From: Sedimenticola sp.
Lineage (GTDB): Bacteria > Pseudomonadota > Gammaproteobacteria > Chromatiales > Chromatiaceae
Direction of reading: 5' to 3'
Assembly (NCBI GenBank): GCA_030619405.1
Contig: JAUXBK010000156.1
Location: forward strand, 1-6,410
DNA length: 6,410 bases
Position 1 is the stretch's first letter; each line of letters begins with the position of its first letter. Positions 1 to 5,130 of this stretch are shown here, in pieces. Under the pieces are notes generated by a model that had not been told where the DNA came from, ran no database searches, and saw only the letters and a program-made list of their open reading frames with translations. A program made the translations under genes and the position numbers.

Positions 1-34
1 GGATTTTTAACTTGAGGAAGTAAGGACAATACTA

Positions 35-613
35 ATGACTAAGGGTGCAAAAAAGGGGACTTTTGGTCTGCTGGTGATCGGAATCGTGTTTGGTATCATT
101 CTCTGGGGTGGATTCAACTGGACGCTGGCGATGACCAATACCGAGGAGTTCTGCATCTCCTGTCATGAGATGGAGGCAACGCCTTACGCGGAACTGGAGG
201 AGACGGTCCACTTTTCCAACCGAACGGGGGTACGTGCCACCTGCCCTGATTGCCATGTGCCCAGGCCTTGGATCTACAAGATCATCCGCAAAATTCAAGC
301 CTCCAATGAACTCTATCACCATTTTTTCACGGGTGATGTGGACACCCCGGAGAAGTTTGAAGCGAAGCGCATGAAACTGGCACAGAATGTCTGGAAGGCG
401 ATGAAGGATACCGATTCCCGGGAGTGCCGCAACTGCCACAATTACGACTCCATGGACTTCGACAAGCAGGAGAGCCGCAGTGCGGACCAGCACGACGAGG
501 CGATCGAAAACGGCTGGACCTGTATCGACTGCCACAAAGGCATCGCCCACTCCCTGCCGGAGGGATTCGATCCCGCCTGGAATACGCCGGGCGACACGGA
601 AGACGAAGGCTAG
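35..613 (+). CDS. napC: NapC/NirT-family membrane-anchored tetraheme cytochrome c
   Basis: This 192-aa protein is a quinol-oxidising cytochrome that passes electrons from the membrane quinol pool to a periplasmic reductase, typically nitrate reductase NapAB. A short basic N-terminus is followed by one hydrophobic anchor (about residues 9-27), and the rest would lie in the periplasm. Four CxxCH haem-binding motifs are visible at residues 40-44, 70-74, 131-135 and 163-167, the number expected for the family. Blocks such as NTEEFCISCHEM, GVRATCPDCHVP, ECRNCHN and TCIDCHKGIAH read almost as in enterobacterial NapC as I remember it, and the length is near the usual 200 aa. The ATG follows a purine-rich AAGGA. 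Only 34 bases precede it, so upstream nap genes cannot be seen. NirT, which serves nitrite reductase, is the main alternative. The family is near certain and the exact symbol less so. Confidence 0.93.
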   Translation: MTKGAKKGTFGLLVIGIVFGIILWGGFNWTLAMTNTEEFCISCHEMEATPYAELEETVHFSNRTGVRATCPDCHVPRPWIYKIIRKIQASNELYHHFFTGDVDTPEKFEAKRMKLAQNVWKAMKDTDSRECRNCHNYDSMDFDKQESRSADQHDEAIENGWTCIDCHKGIAHSLPEGFDPAWNTPGDTEDEG

Positions 614-661
614 GAGCCTGTCGGACTTAGGATGAATCTACTTGTAAAGAGTTACCCGAAA

Positions 662-701
662 AATAGCCTGGTAGAATTTCTCTACCAGGCTATTGTCTTT
701 T
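662..701 (+). terminator. Strong intrinsic terminator hairpin
   Basis: A perfect 14-bp stem (662-675 with 681-694) encloses a 5-nt loop and is followed by GTCTTTT, about 50 nt after the cytochrome gene stop. The opposite strand also has a run of T after the stem, so it may work in both directions. It separates the cytochrome gene from moaA. If the moaA promoter lies upstream of it, it would act as an attenuator instead. Confidence 0.85.
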
Positions 702-712
702 CTGAGGGAAAG

Positions 713-754
713 ATGAAGAATCTGATCAACCCATCCGGAGAACCGGTGCCATGA
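713..754 (+). CDS. Possible 13-codon leader ORF overlapping the moaA start
   Basis: An ATG at 713 preceded by GAGGGAAAG (GAGG with 5-nt spacing) opens a 13-codon frame, peptide MKNLINPSGEPVP. Its TGA overlaps the moaA ATG as ATGA (751-754), the geometry of translational coupling. The peptide resembles the MoaA N-terminus MTELIDPFGRRVE: six identical residues of 13 plus an Asn/Asp pair. Its ribosome site looks better placed than that of moaA (GGAG, 10-nt spacing). Whether it is translated cannot be told from one sequence. It could be a regulatory leader, a remnant of a duplicated 5' end, or chance. Confidence 0.35.
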   Translation: MKNLINPSGEPVP

Positions 755-1731
755 CCGAATTGATCGATCCTTTTGGACGTAGAGTTGAGTATCTCCGGTT
801 ATCCGTGACCGACCGTTGCGACTTCCGTTGTTTTTACTGTATACCCAAAGGATTCAAGGATTTCACAGAGTCCGGGAATAAACTCGACCTCGATGAATTT
901 GTGCGCTTGACCCGACTGTTCAGCGAGTTGGGGGTCGACAAGGTGCGTATTACCGGTGGTGAGCCGCTGGTACGGCGGGATATCGTGGAGATGGTCAGTC
1001 GCATCGGGGCACTTCCGGGGATCACAGACCTCTCCATGAGCACCAATGCCTCTCAGCTGGCCCGACATGCCAAGGGTCTCAAAGAGGCCGGTATCCGGCG
1101 CATCAATGTGAGCCTGGACACCTTAAAATCGGATCTCTTCAAGGAGATCACTCAGGGTGACCTGGACACGGTGATCGATGGATTGATGGCCGCAAAGGAG
1201 GCTGGCTTACACCCCATCAAGATCAACATGGTGGTGATGAAGGACCGTAACCTCGACGAAGTTGGCGAAATGGTGGATTTCTGTCTGGAGAACCGTTTCA
1301 CCCTGCGTTTTATCGAGGCCATGCCGGTGGGTGCGGCAGGGCAGGAGGCCCGGGACCATTACGTCAGTCTGGACGAGGTGCGCCGGACACTGGAAAAGCG
1401 ATTCGATTTCGAGCCTGCAAAGATGAAAGGGGCCGGCCCCGCCAGGTATCTTAAGGTAAAGGGTAAGCGGCTGAAAATCGGCTTTATCACCCCCATGTCC
1501 CAGCACTTCTGCGAGAGTTGTAACCGGGTGCGTCTCTCATCTGAGGGGACCCTCTACCTCTGTCTCGGGCAGGCCGACAAACTGGAGCTGAGACCGCTGA
1601 TGCGGGAGGGTCTCAGTGATGATGAGCTGAAGAGCGCCATCATCGAGGCCATTCGCAGGAAGCCGGAGAAGCACGAGTTCAACAGCCAGCCCCAGCAGGT
1701 GGTCCGGTTGATGTCCATGACCGGCGGTTGA
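751..1731 (+). CDS. moaA: GTP 3',8-cyclase MoaA (molybdenum cofactor biosynthesis, radical SAM)
   Basis: MoaA is a cytoplasmic radical SAM enzyme that converts GTP to 3',8-cyclo-7,8-dihydro-GTP, the first step of molybdopterin synthesis (MoaC acts next). The 326 aa match the family length. The N-terminal SAM-binding [4Fe-4S] motif CxxxCxxC is at Cys23, Cys27 and Cys30, and the GGEP motif at residues 69-72. The second, substrate-binding cluster is formed by Cys254, Cys257 and Cys271, within CESCNRVRLSSEG and LYLCLG. The chain ends in the Gly-Gly pair that reaches into the active site in MoaA. The start fits the usual N-terminus (LIDPFGRRVEYLRLSVTDRC) and has GGAG at 737-740. A terminator and a leader ORF precede it. 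Its place beside a NapC-type cytochrome fits cofactor supply to a molybdenum nitrate reductase. No other moa gene is in view. I see no clear Moco riboswitch in the 137-nt leader. Confidence 0.97.
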   Translation: MTELIDPFGRRVEYLRLSVTDRCDFRCFYCIPKGFKDFTESGNKLDLDEFVRLTRLFSELGVDKVRITGGEPLVRRDIVEMVSRIGALPGITDLSMSTNASQLARHAKGLKEAGIRRINVSLDTLKSDLFKEITQGDLDTVIDGLMAAKEAGLHPIKINMVVMKDRNLDEVGEMVDFCLENRFTLRFIEAMPVGAAGQEARDHYVSLDEVRRTLEKRFDFEPAKMKGAGPARYLKVKGKRLKIGFITPMSQHFCESCNRVRLSSEGTLYLCLGQADKLELRPLMREGLSDDELKSAIIEAIRRKPEKHEFNSQPQQVVRLMSMTGG

Positions 1732-1925
1732 TCACAGGTTGGTCAGAGCGACGTCCTCATTTACGTAACCGTTCACGGGATCATAAAGACATTTAGCCGC
1801 GGATTAACGCGGATCAAACACGGATTTATTTGATAATACAAACCTATTGAACGCTACTTTTTGGGCGCCGAAGCTGATCGACTGCCCAATATCCTCTATG
1901 TATCAAAGTCTTAACAACATCCGTG

Positions 1926-2122
1926 GTGGCTTCTCAATAACCCGGGGCAGCCTGGCCGCTCGTAGGGGGGATAAGCGTAGCGCATCCACCAATTATTCTG
2001 GGCGTTGCGGCATGCGTTAAGCCATTGGTGGATGCGGCGCGCATAAGTGCGTTGCAAAACGAAAAGTCCGTGGGAGCGCCTTATCCACCCTACTAAATTG
2101 CCCCGGATTATTGAGAAGCCAC
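1926..2122. mobile_element. MITE-like element, 197 bp, with 15-bp TIRs and 8-bp target duplication
   Basis: GTGGCTTCTCAATAA (1926-1940) and its exact reverse complement (2108-2122) form the ends. The match continues nine more bases inward with one mismatch, giving 23 of 24. Directly outside both ends is the same 8-mer CATCCGTG (1918-1925 and 2123-2130), as left by transposition. If the element is counted one base longer, the duplication is 7 bp. The interior has no ORF for a transposase, so any movement needed one supplied elsewhere. 8-bp duplications are made by several IS families (for example IS66, ISL3 and IS1595), and I cannot assign one. It lies inside the right arm of the outer repeat. 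Confidence 0.88.
1962..2093. repeat. Nested stems inside the MITE-like element (GTAGGGTGGATAAG type)
   Basis: Two further pairs of arms lie within the element. GTAGGGGGGATAAG (1962-1975) pairs with CTTATCCACCCTAC (2080-2093) at 13 of 14 positions. CGCATCCACCAAT (1981-1993) pairs perfectly with ATTGGTGGATGCG (2024-2036). The GGTGGAT/ATCCACC words also allow local pairing within each half, so more than one fold is possible. Sequences of the GTAGGGTGGATAAGC...GCATCCACC type are, from memory, common extragenic palindromes in gammaproteobacteria, but I could not check this. Confidence 0.75.
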
Positions 2123-2168
2123 CATCCGTGTGTAATCCGCGGCTATTTTTTTGTTCGTGAACGCATAC

Positions 2169-3050
2169 TCATTTACTTTTCGGTGAGGGGGCTGGTTCAG
2201 ACTTTTTCAGCACGTTCACGTCCAGCTTCGCCTTCTCCCTCAGTTGCCGAATGTAGGTGGCGAGCCGCTGCTTCTGCTTCTCCTGGCGCAGGGTGTCGCG
2301 CATCTCCGCAAAGCTGGGTTGGGGGATCTTGCGCACCTGCTCCAGCAGCAGCACGTGCCACCCAAAACCGGTCTTTACTGGCTCTCGTAAAAATGTCCCC
2401 TCGCTCATCTTCTCCAGCACCGCCTGAAACGCTGGTTCCATCTGGCCGGCACTGAGCCAGCCCAGCTTACCACCACTCTCTCCCGAGGCGTCCTGGGAGC
2501 GCTTTTTCGCCAGCTCAGCGAATGCCTCCCCGGTTTCCAGGGCCTCGATCACCTCTTCAGCCTCTGTTTTGGATTTCAGCAGGATGTGGCTGACCTGGTA
2601 CTCGGCGAGTGGTTTGCCCTTGAACTGCTGCTCATAGGCGCTCTTCAGCTCTGTCTCAGTGGGTTTGTGGGTGCTGAGATACTCATCGATGGCCGCGCTG
2701 GCGAGCAGCCGGCTGCGGGCAACCTCCAATTGTGCGGCCATCCCAGGCTGCCGGTCCAGTTTTCTGGCGACCGCATCCTGTTCCAGCAGCAGGTAGTTGA
2801 TCAGCTCATTCAACAGGGCCAGCTGCTGGGTTGGTCCTGACATATCTACCGGCTGGTTTTGCCGTTTGAGCTGATAGTAGGCGGAAAACATGTCGCGGGT
2901 GACCACTCTGCCATCGATGGTGACCAGTGCCTCCGGGGGTGAGGCTTGTGCTGGGTGGCTTTCAACTTCGTCTTCACCGACCGCCGACGGGATGGGAGTG
3001 ACCAGCAGGAGGCCGCCAAGGGTAAGGGCAGGGAGTGGTAGAAGTTGCAT
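2169..3050 (-). CDS. Secreted parvulin-type peptidyl-prolyl cis-trans isomerase (PpiC/SurA-like)
   Basis: This is a predicted periplasmic or membrane-associated folding catalyst acting on X-Pro bonds. The chosen ATG (3048-3050) gives 293 aa beginning with a hydrophobic segment (residues 2-20) and small residues before an acidic stretch at 26, a likely signal peptide. A longer frame opens at a TTG 22 codons upstream, but its added residues are polar and it begins at the edge of the inserted palindrome, so I reject it. Residues 40-130 form a helical SurA-N-like arm. The rotamase domain spans about 150-240, with YQVSHILLKS, FAELAKKRSQD, GGKLGWLSAGQM and TGFGWHVLLLE. The C-terminus is helical, ending in a Lys/Pro/Ser-rich tail. 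It has one parvulin domain, whereas SurA has two. Upstream in the same direction is yciI, now separated by an inserted element. The downstream neighbour is convergent moaA. Confidence 0.9.
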   Translation of the reverse strand: MQLLPLPALTLGGLLLVTPIPSAVGEDEVESHPAQASPPEALVTIDGRVVTRDMFSAYYQLKRQNQPVDMSGPTQQLALLNELINYLLLEQDAVARKLDRQPGMAAQLEVARSRLLASAAIDEYLSTHKPTETELKSAYEQQFKGKPLAEYQVSHILLKSKTEAEEVIEALETGEAFAELAKKRSQDASGESGGKLGWLSAGQMEPAFQAVLEKMSEGTFLREPVKTGFGWHVLLLEQVRKIPQPSFAEMRDTLRQEKQKQRLATYIRQLREKAKLDVNVLKKSEPAPSPKSK

Positions 3051-3103
3051 GGGTATTTTTCCGGAATCTTGTCTGCGCAGGGTGCCGTGGATCAAGGTAG
3101 TAC

Positions 3104-3256
3104 CTGGATCCTGCAAGTGCTCGCACTCACAGAGACAAGCTCTTGATCCGTATGGCGATATTTGCTCCCTCAGAAATCACAATAAGGATTCCATTCGGTC
3201 GCAAATTCGCTCTACGAATCAATATCTTGCACTCTGTAAGCACGATCACTTGCAGG
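3104..3256. mobile_element. Palindromic MITE-like insertion between yciI and the PPIase gene, 12-bp direct repeats
   Basis: Positions 3110-3165 and 3201-3256 are an imperfect inverted repeat: 45 of 57 aligned columns match, with two single-base gaps. It starts with a perfect CCTGCAAGTG/CACTTGCAGG and has a 35-nt centre. The 12-mer TCAAGGTAGTAC stands on both sides (3092-3103 and 3257-3268), directly abutting the right end and separated from the left arm by six bases (CTGGAT). The right copy is the yciI 3' end, read on the minus strand as Val-Leu-Pro-stop. The simplest reading is insertion of a non-autonomous element with target duplication. There is no ORF inside. A 12-bp duplication is longer than usual for most IS families, and the extra six bases are unexplained. 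Confidence 0.75.
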
Positions 3257-3556
3257 TCAAGGTAGTACTTTTTTGAAGGGTTTGACCGTGATGCTGGAGA
3301 AGACGCCCGTCAGGGTGTAAGGGTCCTCGTCTGCCCAGGCCTTCGCGGCCGCCAGGCTCTCGAATTCGGCTAGTATCAGGCTGCCGGTGTATCCTGCCGG
3401 CCCAGGGTCGCCGCTGTCGATCGCCGGGTGGGGACCGGCCAGCAACAGCCGTCCCTCTTCCTGGAGCCTGCGGATTCTCTCGAGGTGCTCAGGGCGGGCC
3501 TGGAGGCGCGCCTCCAGACTGTCGTCCCGATCCTCGCCCATTATCGCATAGTACAT
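3257..3556 (-). CDS. yciI: YciI family protein
   Basis: This small 99-aa cytoplasmic protein has the ferredoxin-like alpha/beta fold of the YciI/YCII family, whose biochemical role is poorly known. Visible family features are an N-terminal MYYAIMGED strand, a helix with RPEHLERIRRL (His24 is a candidate conserved histidine), LLLAGP at 38-42, a central strand GSLILAEFES, and an AWADEDPY segment (residues 73-80) followed by GVFSSITVKPF. The length matches E. coli YciI (about 98 aa). Its ATG directly follows the yciB stop with no gap (TGA-ATG), so translation is probably coupled. It has a strong Shine-Dalgarno. The last codons and stop lie within the 12-bp direct repeat bordering an inserted palindrome, so the frame was spared. 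Confidence 0.9.
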   Translation of the reverse strand: MYYAIMGEDRDDSLEARLQARPEHLERIRRLQEEGRLLLAGPHPAIDSGDPGPAGYTGSLILAEFESLAAAKAWADEDPYTLTGVFSSITVKPFKKVLP

Positions 3557-4108
3557 TCAAGACTCCTCCTGAGTGGGTTTCTGATCCTGTATATGCCGCG
3601 CCATATAGAATGCCTGGAGCACCACGAACAGCATCGTCAATCCGAGCATACCGAACAGTTTGAAGTTGACCCAGGTCGACTCCTCGTAATTGAAGGCGAC
3701 ATAGAGGTTCAGCAGGCCGCTGCCCACAAAGAACAGGGCCCAGCTGAGGTTCAGCCGTTTCCAGATCAGGTCGGGAAGTTCGACCGCATGGCTCATCATG
3801 CGCTCTACCATGGTCCTGGAGCCGATGAACTGGCTGCTGAGGAACGTGATGCCGAACAACCAGTTGACCACGGTCGGTTTCCATTTGATGAACAACGGGT
3901 CTCGCAGCAGCAGGGTCAGGCCACCAAATACCACCAGCAGGCCGAGGGTGATCAGGTGCATCTTCTCGACCCGGTGCCGCACCAGCCAGAAATAGCCGAC
4001 CTGAAGGAAGGAGGTTGCGATGGCTACGGCAGTGGCGACATAGATATCGTAGAGCTGGTAGGCGGCAAAAAACAGCAGGATAGGGAAAAAATCGGTCAGG
4101 AGTTTCAT
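3557..4108 (-). CDS. yciB: YciB/IspZ inner-membrane septation protein A
   Basis: YciB is an inner-membrane protein linked to cell envelope synthesis and septation in enterobacteria; its molecular activity is unsettled. The 183 aa are close to the E. coli length (about 179). The family N-terminus MKLLTDFFPILLFFAAYQLYDIYVAT is present (shown as 1-26). About five hydrophobic segments are visible, near residues 7-30, 32-44, 51-68, 121-139 and 149-169. The conserved loop KWKPTVVNWLFG (75-86) and GSRTMVERMM (96-105) follow the family pattern. It lies 13 nt downstream of the 253-aa gene and abuts yciI. Its ribosome site is weak (GAGACAG, spaced about 10 nt), which suggests coupling to the gene before it. 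Confidence 0.95.
   Translation of the reverse strand: MKLLTDFFPILLFFAAYQLYDIYVATAVAIATSFLQVGYFWLVRHRVEKMHLITLGLLVVFGGLTLLLRDPLFIKWKPTVVNWLFGITFLSSQFIGSRTMVERMMSHAVELPDLIWKRLNLSWALFFVGSGLLNLYVAFNYEESTWVNFKLFGMLGLTMLFVVLQAFYMARHIQDQKPTQEES
3563..3570 (-). promoter_or_regulatory. Strong ribosome binding site of yciI
   Basis: AGGAGGAG on the minus strand ends 6 nt before the yciI ATG (3554-3556). It lies inside the last codons of yciB (Gln-Glu-Glu-Ser-stop), so one stretch serves both genes. This confirms the yciI start. Confidence 0.85.
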
Positions 4109-4121
4109 TTAGTGTACTGTC

Positions 4122-4883
4122 TCAATGCAGGATCTTTGCCGACGAGTATTGATGGTGGTATCTCTCGATCACTTGGCATACCGGATCCGGGTAGCCCTGC
4201 AGCTTGATCTGTTCCATCCCTTCATGAAAAAATCCAGCGGCCGCCTCCGGTATTTTTTCTACGATATTTGCAAAGGCAACTTCCATCAAACGGGGCAGAT
4301 GGGCGCGGGTGGCCACGATGGCCTGGTTCAGCAGCAGTAACTGCCAGGGTTCCCGGGTCGATGCCAACGTGGTTTGCCCCATCTCCGTCGGTTGGACGGC
4401 GTCCATTATCTCCCCTGTGGTATGGAACAGCCGTTCCAGCTCGAAAGTATCTTCGGTGGAATTGGCCACTCTTGCCAGCCCGTTCACCACCAGTCCGATG
4501 GAGTGCAGGTCACCCTCCTGCCGGATTACCCAGAGTGCCAGTGAGAGGGCCAGCAAATCCAGTTTCTCCGAGACCTCCTGTAGCTTCAGTTCATAGGATA
4601 CCTGGGACAGTTCGGTCAGCATCTTGAGTCCGTACTCTCCCAGTTCGCTGACGTCCACCGCATCGGCGTTTCGGGTGGGTTCCTGTCGTTGCCGGGCATC
4701 GGCATTCCACTCCGCCATCCTCAGTACCTCGATGAGCTGTTGTAGCGCCTCCTGGAGCAGTTCTGGCGGGGCCTCCCTGCTCTCTGCCGACTGACCAGCA
4801 TCGCTCCAGGCGTCGCTGATCTCCTCGACCACTTCGGTCAGGGTCTCGGCGAACCAGCTCAGGTTGGCAGGGGGTGTTTTCAT
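4122..4883 (-). CDS. Conserved-looking helical protein of unknown function, first gene of the yciB operon
   Basis: I do not recognise this 253-aa protein. It has no signal peptide, no clear membrane span and no metal or nucleotide motif that I can see, and only one cysteine (about residue 236). Predicted content is mainly alpha-helix rich in Leu, Glu and Ala: an amphipathic start (10-28), a polar linker (29-40 and again 57-75), a strongly hydrophobic amphipathic helix LDLLALSLALWVI (108-120), and a C-terminal half with long helices. The most distinctive segments are EKIPEAAAGFFHEGMEQ (199-215) and YPDPVCQVIERYHHQYS (231-247), good anchors for a search. It starts the minus-strand run, 13 nt before yciB, so a link to envelope or septation is possible from context only. 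The ATG (4881-4883) has a poor ribosome site. Codon use and GC resemble the neighbours. Confidence 0.8.
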   Translation of the reverse strand: MKTPPANLSWFAETLTEVVEEISDAWSDAGQSAESREAPPELLQEALQQLIEVLRMAEWNADARQRQEPTRNADAVDVSELGEYGLKMLTELSQVSYELKLQEVSEKLDLLALSLALWVIRQEGDLHSIGLVVNGLARVANSTEDTFELERLFHTTGEIMDAVQPTEMGQTTLASTREPWQLLLLNQAIVATRAHLPRLMEVAFANIVEKIPEAAAGFFHEGMEQIKLQGYPDPVCQVIERYHHQYSSAKILH

Positions 4884-5130
4884 GTCTGAATTCTAACAGT
4901 CAGCGGACTTTTCGTCTGCCCTGGTACAATACTTCATGTTTCGATGCAGGGGAGACAGAACCGGTAGCCTGCCACTCGATACCAGGTCTGATGGGGCTGC
5001 GGGTTCGGTACAATGGTGGAAAAATCTGGCCCGCGCTATTGGAATTCTCGTTTTTGACCAGATTTTCCAACACGGATGACAGAACGAAGAAGCGCTCTGA
5101 AAAGTCACATATCGTATATGAAGGTAACGC
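4884..5130. promoter_or_regulatory. Divergent intergenic control region
   Basis: These 247 bases separate the minus-strand 253-aa gene from cbpA and must hold promoters for both. I could not find a convincing sigma-70 or sigma-32 pair. TACAAT words at 4925-4930 and 5009-5014, both within GGTACAAT, resemble a -10 box but lack good -35 partners. TTGACC at 5055-5060 resembles a -35 box. A short CATAT-CGT-ATATG palindrome (5108-5120) abuts the cbpA ribosome site (AAGG, 5121-5124). Confidence 0.55.
5017..5069. repeat. Inverted repeat upstream of cbpA
   Basis: TGGAAAAATCTGG (5017-5029) faces CCAGATTTTCCA (5058-5069), matching except for one extra A in the left arm, with a 28-nt spacer. It may be an operator for a dimeric regulator, or a hairpin in the cbpA leader if transcription starts upstream. 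It ends 61 nt before the cbpA ATG. Confidence 0.6.

Larger units (their letters stand above)
1794..2145. repeat. Outer palindromic repeat, interrupted by an inner element
   Basis: TAGCCGCGGATTA (1794-1806) is matched by its exact reverse complement at 2133-2145, and ACACGGAT (1818-1825) by ATCCGTGT at 2124-2131. The left arm carries a tandem repeat with 10-11 base period: CGCGGATTAA, CGCGGATCAAA, CACGGATTT (1798-1827). Subtracting the inner insertion and one target copy leaves an element of about 147 bp (1794-1917 joined to 2123-2145). A weak 6-bp stem (1861-1866 with 1884-1889) lies within it. From memory, phrases of the type CGCGGATNAACGCGGAT recur in intergenic DNA of many bacteria, which I could not verify here. 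No clear flanking target duplication is visible. Confidence 0.75.
1732..2168. other. Gene-free stretch between convergent moaA and the PPIase gene, filled by nested repeats
   Basis: No credible ORF lies in these 437 bases. Positions 1732-1793 hold nothing I can name beyond a TTACGTAA palindrome. From 1794 to 2145 there are nested inverted-repeat elements, described separately. A run of seven T (2146-2152) follows the right arm of the outer repeat. The folded outer repeat plus this run could terminate moaA transcripts, since no simpler terminator is visible after moaA. Confidence 0.8.

Noticed and set aside
613..645. GAGCCTGTCGGACTTAGG after the cytochrome gene as a remnant of an insertion sequence end
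   Set aside because: It has an IS-end look from memory, but no matching inverted copy or target duplication is visible here.
614..750. Moco riboswitch upstream of moaA
   Set aside because: The interval is dominated by one perfect terminator hairpin, and I could not find the multi-stem arrangement expected of Moco RNA.
1732..2168. CRISPR array
   Set aside because: The repeats are inverted and nested. The only tandem repeats are 10-11 bases without spacers.
2111..2455. A small plus-strand ORF starting at the end of the MITE-like element
   Set aside because: It runs antisense into the PPIase gene, and its Ser/Ala/Pro-rich product has no recognisable pattern.
3051..3116. A longer N-terminus for the PPIase from TTG at 3114-3116
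   Set aside because: The added 22 residues are polar, precede an obvious signal peptide, and start at the inserted palindrome. The ATG at 3048-3050 fits better.
3104..3256. The palindrome as an integron attC site
   Set aside because: I see no GTTRRRY/RYYYAAC core sites, no integrase gene and no cassette-like gene order.
3428..4207. A 259-codon open frame on the plus strand opposite yciI and yciB
   Set aside because: It overlaps three well-supported minus-strand genes. Its low-complexity Gln/Glu/His-rich product is what antisense reading of such genes gives.
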